From contig JAGCUN010000015.1 of NCBI GenBank assembly GCA_017962845.1, positions 148,539-212,538 of the forward strand: a DNA stretch of 64,000 nucleotides, given 5' to 3'. Position numbers and translations under genes: made by a program. Under the pieces are notes generated by a model. It was not told where the DNA came from. It saw only the letters and a program-made list of their open reading frames with translations, and did no database searches. Origin of the DNA: Bacteroidales bacterium. GTDB lineage: Bacteria; Bacteroidota; Bacteroidia; Bacteroidales; WCHB1-69. This document shows, in pieces, positions 20,571 through 29,358 of this stretch; position 1 is the first letter of the stretch, and every line of letters starts with the position of its first letter.

Positions 20571-22160
20571 ATGAAAAAGCAATTATTTTTAATCGGTCTT
20601 ATCTTGACAGCTTTCATCGGCTATGTCCAAGCTCAGGATATTGATGATGAGATGGTGAAGCAAGACTCCATGGTTGTTGATTCAGTTTGTCATCACCGTG
20701 TGTATATTCACTTGGGTGGGGCTTTCATGAATGACATTCATCATCGCATCCCTGGTCTTGATGGAGCCCGTTATGGCATCAAGAACGCAATGATGCACCC
20801 ATGTGCTCACACGATCGAATTGGGTTATACATACATGTTCAATGAACATTGGGGCCTGGGTTTGGGCGTTGGTTTCCAGCGTTTAGCTACCCGGACCAAT
20901 ATGAATATTAAAGGTGTCATTCGTGATTTCGATGATCCTGAATACAGTGCACAATCACAACATAACACCAAATATGATTACCTCTTTGAAACGAAGAATA
21001 TGATTGAGAAACAGGTAATCTATGCAGTGGAAGTTCCGTTGACTGCAGCTTGGGAGTATCGTTTCAAACAAAATCCGAAAATTGGTCTTTATGCACAACT
21101 CGGTCTCCGCGGCTGGTTCCCGGTATACAACCGTTCAAAAGTCGTAGACGGTTCATTGATCACCACTGGTTATGATGATTATTATGATGTTCTTTGGGAG
21201 CATGAGTATTGTGTAAACCATGGCTTTGATGAATATGCAATTGAAGGTAATGGCTCTGCAAAACTGAGATGTTCCTTTGACCTTCAGGGAGATTTCGGTG
21301 CTATTTTCAGACTGAACAATAAAACTGACTTTTATGTTGGTCTTTATTGCACCTATGGTTTCCTCGATATCCTTCCTAAGGCTGAAAACAGACATAATCT
21401 TTGCGAGCCCACCACCGACCCCAATAAGTTCACTTACAACGGACTTCTGGGTTCCAACTATGAAATTTTGTATGATCAGGAAGTTCTCGCTCATTATCCA
21501 ACCAGCACGGAGTCTAACACCACCAATGTTCTTCGTGAGGATGTGATTGGTAATTTCCACTGGCACAACCTCCAGGTGGGTGTTAAGGTCGGTATCCATA
21601 TCAATGCTTGTGGTCAGGTAGAGGATTCACCGCGTAAGAAGTTCTACAAGAAGATGACCGAGGCTGCTCAGAAGTATCTGGATGACACTTGCAACGCTTG
21701 CGATAGAAATACTGAGTACATCTACATCGTTCCTTCTTGTCCTGATAGTAAGGAAAACGGCGATAAGCTGACCAAGAAAGAGCAGAAAGAGGTGACGGCT
21801 TTGGCTGAAGACCTCGAAAACATCAAGATTTTGTTCGATTTGGACAAAGATGTTCCGAAGATCAATGAGAGTGGCGATTTTATCGACAAGGCCGCTACAA
21901 AGCTCAAAAATAACCCGAAACTCGGTCTTGTGATTGAGGGTTACACCTGCAAGCTCGGACCCGAAGAGCATAACCGTGACCTTGCTCAGAGAAGAGCTGA
22001 AAGCATCAAGCGTCTCTTCGTTGAAGAAAAGGGTGTTGATCCTTCACAGATTGAACTTCACACTTACACCAACGCTGATAAGGAGAATAACGATAACATC
22101 ACTGATCCTTCATTAGAAGAGCACAGAGCTGCTATCATCCGTATCAAAGTGATGGAGTAG
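20571..22160 (+). CDS. OmpA-family outer-membrane beta-barrel protein
   Basis: The chosen start is the ATG at 20571. The frame is open further upstream, but that part runs through the intercistronic hairpin and is not signal-like, whereas MKKQLFLIGLILTAFIGYVQA followed by Q-D is a good signal peptide cleaved by signal peptidase I. The product is 529 residues. The middle part is rich in alternating aromatic strands (ELGYTYMFNEHWGLGLGVGF near the N-terminus), as in an outer-membrane barrel. The last ~120 residues form an OmpA-like peptidoglycan-binding domain, with I-L-F-D-L-D-K-D, I-E-G-Y-T and a region from N-R-D-L-A-Q-R-R-A-E-S to the C-terminus. It lies 84 bp behind the giant adhesin on the same strand and before a terminator, so co-transcription and a role as periplasmic or outer-membrane partner of the adhesin are plausible but inferred. 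Confidence 0.85.
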   Translation: MKKQLFLIGLILTAFIGYVQAQDIDDEMVKQDSMVVDSVCHHRVYIHLGGAFMNDIHHRIPGLDGARYGIKNAMMHPCAHTIELGYTYMFNEHWGLGLGVGFQRLATRTNMNIKGVIRDFDDPEYSAQSQHNTKYDYLFETKNMIEKQVIYAVEVPLTAAWEYRFKQNPKIGLYAQLGLRGWFPVYNRSKVVDGSLITTGYDDYYDVLWEHEYCVNHGFDEYAIEGNGSAKLRCSFDLQGDFGAIFRLNNKTDFYVGLYCTYGFLDILPKAENRHNLCEPTTDPNKFTYNGLLGSNYEILYDQEVLAHYPTSTESNTTNVLREDVIGNFHWHNLQVGVKVGIHINACGQVEDSPRKKFYKKMTEAAQKYLDDTCNACDRNTEYIYIVPSCPDSKENGDKLTKKEQKEVTALAEDLENIKILFDLDKDVPKINESGDFIDKAATKLKNNPKLGLVIEGYTCKLGPEEHNRDLAQRRAESIKRLFVEEKGVDPSQIELHTYTNADKENNDNITDPSLEEHRAAIIRIKVME

Positions 22161-22180
22161 ATTTACTAAGATAAAATGCA

Positions 22181-22208
22181 AGGGTGGTCGCAAGGCCACC
22201 CTTTTTTT
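22181..22208 (+). terminator. Rho-independent terminator after the adhesin-OmpA unit
   Basis: An 8-9 bp GC-rich stem (GGGTGGTC with GGCCACCC) closes on a GCAA tetraloop and is followed by seven T residues. Confidence 0.9.
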
Positions 22209-22334
22209 ATTGGTGAAAGTCGTATTTTAAGTGGGTGTGAGGGTGTTCTTTTAATTCGCAGTTCGCATAATGAGGATGCTTTTAAGGATACTTTACTTTG
22301 GTGAGTATACCATTGATAATCACCAAATGTTGGG

Positions 22335-22366
22335 ATTGTAATAGAGTGCAGAAAGGTGGAATTTTG
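22335..22366 (+). promoter_or_regulatory. Possible Bacteroidota-type promoter for the methyltransferase-permease operon
   Basis: GAATTTTG at 22359-22366 differs at one base from TAnnTTTG, and ATTG about 20 bp upstream could serve as the -33 element. The 22209-22420 stretch otherwise shows no gene or structured element. Confidence 0.4.
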
Positions 22367-22420
22367 CCGCCGAAATTTTATTATAGCAAAAGACGAAAAA
22401 TAAACTAAAACAACAAAATT

Positions 22421-23200
22421 ATGGATTTAAAAATAGGTGATATTCAAGAAACTGCATTGATAACATTGGCCATCCGTGCCAGCGAGACAGACCGTCCCAA
22501 TGCGAGAATAAAAGATTTCAAGGCGAAGGAAATCATTGATACGCTGGGCGTGGATGTGAGCCAGTACGACCCTTTTATGTCGCATGAGGGTGTCGTAGCG
22601 AGAACCATCATGTACAGCAACCAGTTACAGGAACTTATCAAACAATATCCCGATGCTTTATGCATCAATTTGGGCTGCGGATTTGATGATAAATTTGTTC
22701 AGGTGGATAATGGTGAAATCGTATGGTACGACGTGGACTTACCCGATATTATGTCGGTTCGTCGAAAAATATATCAAGATCGCGAGCGTTGTATAATGAG
22801 GGATGGAAGTGCTTTGGAGTCGGATTGGACAAAAGGCTTGCCCAAACGCTCTACTACGATTGTGGTAATGGAAGGTGTGCTGGAATATTTCACCAAAGAA
22901 CAGGTAACTACTTGTCTCAATATGTTGTGCGACTCGTTTGAACATGGCTTTCTGCTGGCGGAGCTTCACCACCCCATCTTGGGCAAAAATACCCAGCATC
23001 ATGATGCGGTGAAACACACCAATGCCCAATTCCATTGGGGAACGAAATCAGGGAAGGAATACCTTGATTTAGAGCCTCGTATGAGTCTGGTTTCAGAACG
23101 GAGTTACAATGAAGAAATGCGGAAATATTCTATCCGTGCCAAGCTTTTCGCATTCTTCTTGCCGTTTTTGAACAATCGGTTGGCGGTATATAAATGGTAG
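22421..23200 (+). CDS. SAM-dependent methyltransferase, leucine carboxyl methyltransferase-like (PF04072/COG3315 type)
   Basis: The 259-residue cytosolic protein carries the hallmarks of the LCM family: an early A-R-T-I-M-Y-S segment (about residues 60-67), the SAM-binding motif I as I-N-L-G-C-G-F-D (about 85-92), then W-Y-D-V-D-L-P-D-I-M and a V-V-M-E-G-V-L-E-Y-F stretch that fits motif IV. In bacteria this family methylates carboxyl or hydroxyl groups of small molecules; the substrate is unknown. The stop is followed after 3 bases by the start of the metal-efflux permease, so the two are translated from one message. The family fit is good, the substrate is not inferable. Confidence 0.78.
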   Translation: MDLKIGDIQETALITLAIRASETDRPNARIKDFKAKEIIDTLGVDVSQYDPFMSHEGVVARTIMYSNQLQELIKQYPDALCINLGCGFDDKFVQVDNGEIVWYDVDLPDIMSVRRKIYQDRERCIMRDGSALESDWTKGLPKRSTTIVVMEGVLEYFTKEQVTTCLNMLCDSFEHGFLLAELHHPILGKNTQHHDAVKHTNAQFHWGTKSGKEYLDLEPRMSLVSERSYNEEMRKYSIRAKLFAFFLPFLNNRLAVYKW

Positions 23201-23203
23201 GTC

Positions 23204-24445
23204 ATGAATCACTTTTTACAATCATTTTGGGAAATTACAGGGGGCATGAGCCCTTACCTTTTGCTGGGCTTCCTTATTGCTGGCGTGCTGCACGTGTTTG
23301 TGCCTAAAAAGTTCTACCACAAATACTTGTCACAGAACAACCGGATGTCGGTGGTGTATGCGGCGTTGTTGGGGATTCCGTTGCCGTTGTGTTCGTGCGG
23401 CGTAATTCCTACCGCCATCGGGCTGAAAAAGGAAGGCGCCTCCAAAGGAGCGGTGGCCTCGTTTCTGATTGCCACGCCGCAAACGGGCATCGACTCCATC
23501 TTGGCCACCTTTTCGCTGATGGGACTGGGGTTCGCCATCATACGGCCAGTGGCCGCCTTGGTCACCGGCATTTGCGGCGGACTGCTGGTGAATCGCTGGG
23601 TGAAAAACGATGATGTAACGGCTGTTGTATCAGATACTTGCACAATAGAACGAGGCAATCCGTTGTGGCGCGTGCTGAAATATGCCTATTTCGACATGAT
23701 GCAGGACATCGGGCTCAGGCTCTTCATAGGATTGCTGTTGGCGGCACTCATCAATGTGGCGGTCCCCGACGAGTTTTTCCTCACTTTCGGGCATCAGCCC
23801 TTGCTGCAGATGCTGGTTATTTTGATTGTGGCGGTGCCGATGTACATCTGTTCCACCGGCAGTATCCCCATTGCGGCCGCACTGATGCTGAAAGGGCTTT
23901 CGCCCGGTGCCGCCTTGGTGATGCTCATGGCCGGCCCCGCCGTCAATATCGCCTCCATCTTGGTGGTGCGCAAGTCATTGGGGAGACATTTCACGTGGAT
24001 TTATCTGCTCACCATCGTCGGTTTTGCCGTGCTTTTCGGACTGCTGATCAACGCGCTCGGAATCAGTGCTTTCGGCCTGACTGAAAATTGTGGGATGCAT
24101 AGCGCCTGCTGTCATTCGGAGGCCGCTTCGCCCAGCGTCTTTCAAATCATCTGTTCGTCATTATTATTATTGTTCATCATAATTGCATTGAGTATGAAAT
24201 TTTTTAGCCGATTCAAAAAACAACAGGATATTCCGGAAGGAACGGTAGTATATACCGTGGAAGGCATGCATTGCAGCCATTGCAAGGCTTCTGTGGAGCA
24301 GGCGGTGGGAAGCCTCAAGGGAGTGACTTCCGCCGAGGCCAACCCGGGTGCCAAAACGCTTACTGTAACGGGCACTGCTTCAGCAGATGAGGTGCGCAAA
24401 GCTGTAGAAAGCGTGGGGTTCGTGTTCAAAGGGGAATCACTATGA
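23204..24445 (+). CDS. SO_0444-type Cu/Zn efflux permease with C-terminal HMA domain
   Basis: The 413-residue integral membrane protein has about eight to ten hydrophobic segments and two pseudo-repeated signature loops: P-L-C-S-C-G-V-I-P (about residues 61-69) followed by T-P-Q-T-G-I-D-S, and C-S-T-G-S-I-P-I-A-A-A followed by G-P-A-V-N. These are typical of the DUF318/ArsP-like permease family. After a last membrane segment comes an HMA metal-binding domain with G-M-H-C-S-H-C in the last ~75 residues. The SO_0444 family is described as a Cu/Zn efflux transporter; delivery of metal from the HMA domain to the pore is inferred. The C-terminus overlaps the next gene by four bases (ATGA), indicating translational coupling. 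Confidence 0.85.
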   Translation: MNHFLQSFWEITGGMSPYLLLGFLIAGVLHVFVPKKFYHKYLSQNNRMSVVYAALLGIPLPLCSCGVIPTAIGLKKEGASKGAVASFLIATPQTGIDSILATFSLMGLGFAIIRPVAALVTGICGGLLVNRWVKNDDVTAVVSDTCTIERGNPLWRVLKYAYFDMMQDIGLRLFIGLLLAALINVAVPDEFFLTFGHQPLLQMLVILIVAVPMYICSTGSIPIAAALMLKGLSPGAALVMLMAGPAVNIASILVVRKSLGRHFTWIYLLTIVGFAVLFGLLINALGISAFGLTENCGMHSACCHSEAASPSVFQIICSSLLLLFIIIALSMKFFSRFKKQQDIPEGTVVYTVEGMHCSHCKASVEQAVGSLKGVTSAEANPGAKTLTVTGTASADEVRKAVESVGFVFKGESL

Positions 24446-24831
24446 AACGAATTCTCACCTTGATCATCCTCGCTTTGTGTGCTTTTTGCGCGCAGGCTCA
24501 AACTTTCATCGGCACCATGACGGTGGACAGCTATACCCGAAAAAATGTGACCGTAAAACTGCAATCCACCTCTTCTTCAGAGACCTGCTCCATCACGTTG
24601 TACGATGTTAAGTTCTCTTGGCTGATGCCTGTAACTGTGGATGTTACAATAAAACCTGTTACAAAGAAAAACGGGCAGATAACAGGAAACAACATTGTGC
24701 CCACCAACGACGGAAAACGGTACGAAAAGTACACCGTGCGACAACTGAAGGGCACGGTCAGCAACACGAAATTGCAATTCTCCTGTCAGATGGGCAGCAA
24801 ACGGCTGTCGTACGAAGGAAAGAAGAAATAG
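24442..24831 (+). CDS. Small secreted calycin/lipocalin-like protein
   Basis: The 129-residue protein starts with a clear signal peptide (MKRILTLIILALCAFCAQAQ) cleaved before T-F-I-G. The mature part is all-beta in character, with T-F-I-G-T-M-T-V, S-I-T-L-Y-D-V-K-F and a C-terminal S-K-R-L-S-Y-E-G-K. This resembles the calycin-like proteins common in Bacteroidales (PF13944), though the assignment is from pattern only. It overlaps the efflux permease gene by four bases, so a periplasmic role connected with metal or ligand binding is possible; no metal ligands stand out. Confidence 0.65.
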   Translation: MKRILTLIILALCAFCAQAQTFIGTMTVDSYTRKNVTVKLQSTSSSETCSITLYDVKFSWLMPVTVDVTIKPVTKKNGQITGNNIVPTNDGKRYEKYTVRQLKGTVSNTKLQFSCQMGSKRLSYEGKKK

Positions 24832-24841
24832 GGTGTTTAAT

Positions 24842-25135
24842 TTATTGCTGCTTGGAGCGTTGCAACTCCCTTCTATTTCTCCCAATATAAGTGAAATAGA
24901 GCGCTAGGTCGGTGGCGACCAGCACGGCGTTGAACACATAGAGCCAGATGACGATGTCGTGACTGTACAACGCCTTGTGGATGATGCCGAAGATGTAGCC
25001 TAAAATGATGAGCGACATAAAGATTGGGCTTTTGCCGATTACGATTTTGGTGCGCAACGATTTGGCGATGGACAATGGCCAGCTGACCGCGAAACAAAGC
25101 AGGAACAAGACTTCCCAGATGCTGAAATGTGGCAT
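24842..25135 (-). CDS. Small three-helix membrane protein, PQ-loop/SemiSWEET-like
   Basis: This 97-residue protein has three hydrophobic segments (about residues 7-25, 37-52 and 61-82) and a basic tail. The first segment ends W-P-L-S-I-A-K-S-L-R-T-K, which resembles the PQ-loop motif of half-SWEET transporters (P-Q-x-x-K-x-x-R-T-K), with P-L in place of P-Q. It could be a dimeric small-solute channel or simply an uncharacterised membrane protein. It faces the metal-efflux operon tail to tail with 10 bp between, and no terminator hairpin is seen there. Confidence 0.6.
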   Translation of the reverse strand: MPHFSIWEVLFLLCFAVSWPLSIAKSLRTKIVIGKSPIFMSLIILGYIFGIIHKALYSHDIVIWLYVFNAVLVATDLALYFTYIGRNRRELQRSKQQ

Positions 25136-25172
25136 AATGTTAGTTTGTTATTTACACGATGTTAAATAGTTA

Positions 25173-25406
25173 TTATTCAAATAATTCATCCACATTATCA
25201 TAAACCTTATTGGGATTCTGCCCCGAGATGGCTTCTGCTATAGCAGCTTTTGTCGTAGCATTGGGTTGGTCATACACCGCCTCCAACAGAACACATTCCA
25301 CATAGTTGTTAAGTGTTCTGTTCACTTTGGCAGCATTCAGTTTCAAAATGTCCAAAAGGTCCACCCGCAAGCGGAACGAAGTGTTTTTTCTTACAATAGT
25401 TTCCAT
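25173..25406 (-). CDS. Ribbon-helix-helix antitoxin-like protein without adjacent toxin
   Basis: The 77-residue protein opens with a strand (residues 7-13, N-T-S-F-R-L-R) followed by V-D-L-L-D-I-L-K-L-N-A-A-K and N-R-T-L-N-N-Y-V-E, the layout of a ribbon-helix-helix DNA-binding fold as in antitoxins of Bacteroidales. The C-terminal part is acidic (N-V-D-E-L-F-E), as in toxin-neutralising tails. Neither neighbour looks like a RelE, HicA, Fic or PIN toxin. A good -7 element lies 29 bp upstream, so the gene looks expressed. It may be an orphan antitoxin or a plain regulator. Confidence 0.65.
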   Translation of the reverse strand: METIVRKNTSFRLRVDLLDILKLNAAKVNRTLNNYVECVLLEAVYDQPNATTKAAIAEAISGQNPNKVYDNVDELFE

Positions 25407-25434
25407 TTGTAATACAATTAAATATTTTCGGCTG

Positions 25435-25442
25435 CAAAGATA
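25435..25442 (-). promoter_or_regulatory. Promoter -7 element (TATCTTTG) for the ribbon-helix-helix gene
   Basis: The reverse strand reads TATCTTTG, an exact match to TAnnTTTG, 29 bp before the start codon. The rest of 25407-25511 holds nothing recognisable. Confidence 0.6.
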
Positions 25443-25511
25443 ATATTTTTTTAAGACACAAACATTACTCTTGCAACTTTAATAGTTTTCCCAGCTGTCA
25501 TACCCCTTCGT

Positions 25512-27872
25512 TTACAACCCCATGCGTATGCGGGTGCGGTCCTCGGGGGCATCCTCGCCGGCCCTCCGGTACCCGCCGAAACTGTAACGGATTCCCAACC
25601 ATACCATCCGGCTTTTGCCGTGCAGCATGTTGCGCAACAGGTAGTAGTCGGTTTCGGAAAACACCTCCCATCGGCGGGTGTTGAACACATCGGTGAGTTT
25701 GGCGGAAAGGGTGAGGTCCACCTTCCGGAACGTGTGGCTGATGCCGATGTCCATGTAGTGCGACAGGCGCGTAGTGAACTGCGGGTAGTGATGCGGCGTG
25801 TTCACCACATAATCCAAGGAGATTCTCATTCCCACTATCGGAGAGAAAATCAGCGTGACCCAGCTGTCGTTGGTCCAGCCCCAGTACGAGTTATCCCTCA
25901 GCAAGTATTCATTTACATAATAGGTGTCGGCGCCTACTACCGTTGTCATCCACCACCACGGGTGCATGATCGCCATCACATTCAAACCCCACTTGTTTTG
26001 CTGTGGCACATTAACGTACGTGATTTTCAATATATTTGCATTAAAATCGGCCTTTTGTGCAATGAGGTTGACCGTATGATGCCAATACAAACTGGCAGAG
26101 ACATCCCACAGCGGCACCTTGAACTGGTAGCGTAGCTCAAATTTTGTGGTGGTTTCGGGTTTGAGGCTGAAGTTGCCCTGCTCAAAGTTGTGCGGGTCAA
26201 TCGCGAACGGGTAGGGGTTGAGTTGAAAATAGGTGGGACGGGTTACATCCATCGACTGGACAATGGAAAGCGTGTGCTTGTAGTTGAACGTGTATTGGAA
26301 CGAACACGAAGGGATGATGAAGAAGTCGTTGGAGGTGAGGTTCAATTCCTCCTCGGAGGTGCTGTGCAGCTGCACCCTGTCGTATTCGAATCGGATGCCG
26401 GCGCTCCATTTGATTTTGTTCCAATAGGAGGAGGTGAATTGCATATAGACGGCGGGCACGTACTCCTGATGTTGCATCTCGCTAAAGAAGGGATGATAAT
26501 AGAAGTTCAAAAGGCTGTTGTCGTAGAGTTCAAAGTTGTGACGGATGCGGTTTTGGCGGTACGAGAATTTCGCACCCGTCTCCCATGCGCCGTACTTTCG
26601 CATGATGCGCCAGTCGGTCTGCGCGGAGGTGAGCAGTGGACGGTCATCGACAACTGACCGGCTGATCGCATCCTCATCCAAAGAGTAGTTGGCCCAGCGG
26701 TGGCTCCATGTTTGGGACACATGGGTGCTGATGGAGAAAGAGAGTTTGTCGGGGAGGAAGTTGTGGGTATAGGTGAGTTTGCCCTCCAGTTTTTCTTGGT
26801 TCCACGTCATATCGCTCTGATGTTGTTCCATGGTGTCGATATTCTGGAAAAAGAGGGTGTTTGTTTGTTGCTGTGCGGCGCTGATTCTTGGGATGGTTAG
26901 CCGCAGATCGGCATAGATGCTGCTATGGCTATTCGGGTGGATGTTGACGCCCAGTACAATGTCGTTGTTGAGCTGCGTTCGCTGTGTATGAAGCTGCTGG
27001 CTGATGCTGTCGCCATGGGCGGAGGTTTTGTAAAGACGGTACAGATAGCCGTTGCTGACATCATCCTCATATTTAACCTGATAGGAGAACCACATCGAAA
27101 AATAGTTATTGTGGTAATAGCGCAGGGCGACATTGCCGTTGGTGAAATGGTTGAACCCATAGTTGGCGGAAATGGTGCCAAAAAATCGGCTTTTCCATTT
27201 TTTTCGGGTGATGACATTGACAATGCCGCCAATACGTTCTTTTTCGGGTTGAATGTTGGAGTTGGTGATAATGTGGATGCTTGCTACATCGTCGGCGGGG
27301 ATGAGAGAAAGAGAGTCGGTAGCGGTAGTAGGGTGAAGGGGAACGCTATCCAACAGTACCAGTAGGTCACCGCAACCTTCGTGTGTGAGTTTGCCATCGG
27401 GTCTGATGGAAACGTCGGTTTGGGTTTGTAGCAGATCGACAGCTGAGCCGTTTCCCGCTGGCTTGGTGAAGGTGAAAACCTGACATCTTCTTATTGTTCT
27501 AATAATTGTTTCATAAGAGAAATCAAATTTCCGGTTAGTAGCCACCAATAGAAGTTCTCCCATTGAAATTTGCGATGAGTCGGCATAGAATTGTACTTGC
27601 AACGGTAGATATCCCAGATACACTATGGTCAGGGTGCAGGTGTCTTTCCTTCGGGGCACCTCCAGTTCAAACTCCCCTTGCGAGTTGGTCAGGGCTCCCG
27701 CCACAATGGAAGAGTCGGAGAAGGAGGCCGACACCGAAGCCTGCTGCAGTGACAGGAGTGTCATGTCGAAGCGGGCCATGACGGTTCCCGACACCTTGCA
27801 AATCTCTTGCTGTGCGGCAGCGGTACAGCAGAGAATTAGGAGGCTGATGAAAAGCGCGAGGCGGCGGGGCAT
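25512..27872 (-). CDS. Outer-membrane beta-barrel receptor, TonB-dependent-receptor type with CarboxypepD-regulatory-like domain
   Basis: The 786-residue protein has a signal peptide (MPRRLALFISLLILCCTAAAQ). A transthyretin-like carboxypeptidase-regulatory domain follows (about residues 25-100, with G-A-L-T-N-S-Q-G-E-F-E-L), then a plug-like region (about 115-225, ending R-I-G-G-I-V-N-V-I-T-R). The rest is a large barrel of alternating strands rich in Tyr and Trp, ending W-L-G-I-R-Y-S-F-G-G. The order matches the outer-membrane barrel family PF14905 related to TonB-dependent receptors. It is not next to a SusD homologue or a TonB gene, so the substrate is unknown. The short arginine-rich tail after the last strand is unusual for this type. 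Confidence 0.85.
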   Translation of the reverse strand: MPRRLALFISLLILCCTAAAQQEICKVSGTVMARFDMTLLSLQQASVSASFSDSSIVAGALTNSQGEFELEVPRRKDTCTLTIVYLGYLPLQVQFYADSSQISMGELLLVATNRKFDFSYETIIRTIRRCQVFTFTKPAGNGSAVDLLQTQTDVSIRPDGKLTHEGCGDLLVLLDSVPLHPTTATDSLSLIPADDVASIHIITNSNIQPEKERIGGIVNVITRKKWKSRFFGTISANYGFNHFTNGNVALRYYHNNYFSMWFSYQVKYEDDVSNGYLYRLYKTSAHGDSISQQLHTQRTQLNNDIVLGVNIHPNSHSSIYADLRLTIPRISAAQQQTNTLFFQNIDTMEQHQSDMTWNQEKLEGKLTYTHNFLPDKLSFSISTHVSQTWSHRWANYSLDEDAISRSVVDDRPLLTSAQTDWRIMRKYGAWETGAKFSYRQNRIRHNFELYDNSLLNFYYHPFFSEMQHQEYVPAVYMQFTSSYWNKIKWSAGIRFEYDRVQLHSTSEEELNLTSNDFFIIPSCSFQYTFNYKHTLSIVQSMDVTRPTYFQLNPYPFAIDPHNFEQGNFSLKPETTTKFELRYQFKVPLWDVSASLYWHHTVNLIAQKADFNANILKITYVNVPQQNKWGLNVMAIMHPWWWMTTVVGADTYYVNEYLLRDNSYWGWTNDSWVTLIFSPIVGMRISLDYVVNTPHHYPQFTTRLSHYMDIGISHTFRKVDLTLSAKLTDVFNTRRWEVFSETDYYLLRNMLHGKSRMVWLGIRYSFGGYRRAGEDAPEDRTRIRMGL

Positions 27873-27897
27873 GGGTGTTTTATGTGAAATGATGGGG

Positions 27898-27905
27898 CAA
27901 AAGTA
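27898..27905 (-). promoter_or_regulatory. Promoter -7 element (TACTTTTG) for the outer-membrane receptor
   Basis: The reverse strand reads TACTTTTG, an exact TAnnTTTG match, 26 bp upstream of the start codon; ATTG about 19 bp further upstream may be the -33 element. Confidence 0.6.
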
Positions 27906-27969
27906 CGATTTTTATTTGAAATTCAATGGGGTTAAAAAATCTATCGCCGCGATTCTACAATAATCATAA

Positions 27970-29358
27970 TTACTCGTTTTCAATAAGCAGCACCCAATGT
28001 CCCGCACTTGTATTGCCCTCGCGGATAAGAACGCCCTTCTTTTGCATATCCGAAAGGTCTCGCCTGATTGTCCGAAGAACTACTGACAAAACTAGTGACA
28101 TTTGTTCGCCTGAAATAAATGGATTTTCTTTTATTAAATCATATATTTTCTTCTGTCTATCAGTTAGTTGAACTGGTGACAAACTGGTGACATCACTAGT
28201 GACATCACTGGGGACATTTCTCCTTCCTCTTACAACATCGAAGCCCCGTTGGAAGCTCACCAATGTACCGCCGCAGTGCGGCTCTACGGTGGGCATCGGC
28301 AGGCCGGCGGCTTTGAAACCATCGTAGATTTTGGAGTAGCCCCGTCCCCACGAGTCAATGAAGCCCGCTCTGAACATTGCATTGGCGATGTTCCTGTTCC
28401 GAGGTTTCGAGGAGTGTTTCCCGTAAAGCACTTTTTCGCTATAGCCACTCGGCAGTTCGCCCTCGTTCCAAATCTCCACATGGTCGTTATAGACGTGCAT
28501 CTGGATGTCGGGACCGGTATAGTCCTTGTGGGTGATGGCGTTGTACAAGATTTCACGCAAAGCCGCTTTGGGCACTTCCAACTCCTCGTAGCGTTGCATC
28601 CCCTCAAAGCGGACAGGCGACACCAAGTATTTGGCTCTCAACACGTCCATCACGCGGTCGGCCATCTGGATGAGGTTGCCCTCTATCACATCCTGTATCA
28701 GTAGGTCGGCCTCATCGATTCCGAAACGACCGATCTTGAACTGTACGCTGGGGAAGAACTTCAGCGGGTCTTTGCCGAATAGCAGCAGCGCGGCATTCTT
28801 CAGGTATCCATCATCGTCCAACAGGTGCAAGCTTTCCAGCACATCTTGGGTGGAGGCGTTGCGCTGGTCTTCCGGAATACGGTCTGCCTCAATGCCTTTC
28901 CGAAGGAAGTACTCAATGGCATCGCGGTCGATGTCGTTCAATGTGGCGCGGTCGTTGGTGATGTCGTCCCACGAGCGGCCCATCTTTTTGAGGATGAACT
29001 GCTGGAGAGCTGGGCCGCGCAGTTCCTGCAACGTGCTGCCGGAGCGATAGTAGTACTTGCCCCTGTAGTTGATGGGGATGTTGCTGGGCTCTGTCACCAC
29101 CTCAATATAGGAAAGTCCGTTTTGTTCGTGCAGGTTCACATCCACCACGATGCCCATCGTGGCGTTTATTTTGTTGGGGATGTCCTCCAACAGCCGTTCC
29201 ACATCTTCCAGCCCGACCACCTTATGGTCGTCATCCATACCGAAGTAAATCACCCCGCCCTGCGCATTGGCGTACCCGCAAATCCATTTCAAATAGTCAT
29301 CGTGCCAGTTGCTTTTGTATTCAATGTCCTGACACTCTTTGGTTTTTAGTTTGTCCAT
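27970..29358 (-). CDS. AlbA_2 (Schlafen-type) DNA-binding ATPase-like regulator with winged helix
   Basis: The start is placed at the ATG at 29358 (MDKLKTKECQDIEYK); an upstream TTG in frame is less likely. The 462-residue protein opens with an AlbA_2/Schlafen domain (about residues 5-120; I-E-Y-K-S-N-W, A-N-A-Q-G-G, then Y-Y-R-S-G-S-T-L). A middle part with A-L-R-E-I-L-Y-N-A-I-T-H-K-D-Y and G-R-G-Y-S-K-I fits the HATPase_c_4 region (PF13749). A winged helix with R-Q-K-K-I-Y-D-L-I-K-E closes it, after a D-V-T-S-D-V-T-S repeat. Such proteins are transcription regulators, often found near mobile or defence genes. It lies upstream of no obvious partner, but shares strand with the DUF2971 gene. 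Confidence 0.82.
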   Translation of the reverse strand: MDKLKTKECQDIEYKSNWHDDYLKWICGYANAQGGVIYFGMDDDHKVVGLEDVERLLEDIPNKINATMGIVVDVNLHEQNGLSYIEVVTEPSNIPINYRGKYYYRSGSTLQELRGPALQQFILKKMGRSWDDITNDRATLNDIDRDAIEYFLRKGIEADRIPEDQRNASTQDVLESLHLLDDDGYLKNAALLLFGKDPLKFFPSVQFKIGRFGIDEADLLIQDVIEGNLIQMADRVMDVLRAKYLVSPVRFEGMQRYEELEVPKAALREILYNAITHKDYTGPDIQMHVYNDHVEIWNEGELPSGYSEKVLYGKHSSKPRNRNIANAMFRAGFIDSWGRGYSKIYDGFKAAGLPMPTVEPHCGGTLVSFQRGFDVVRGRRNVPSDVTSDVTSLSPVQLTDRQKKIYDLIKENPFISGEQMSLVLSVVLRTIRRDLSDMQKKGVLIREGNTSAGHWVLLIENE

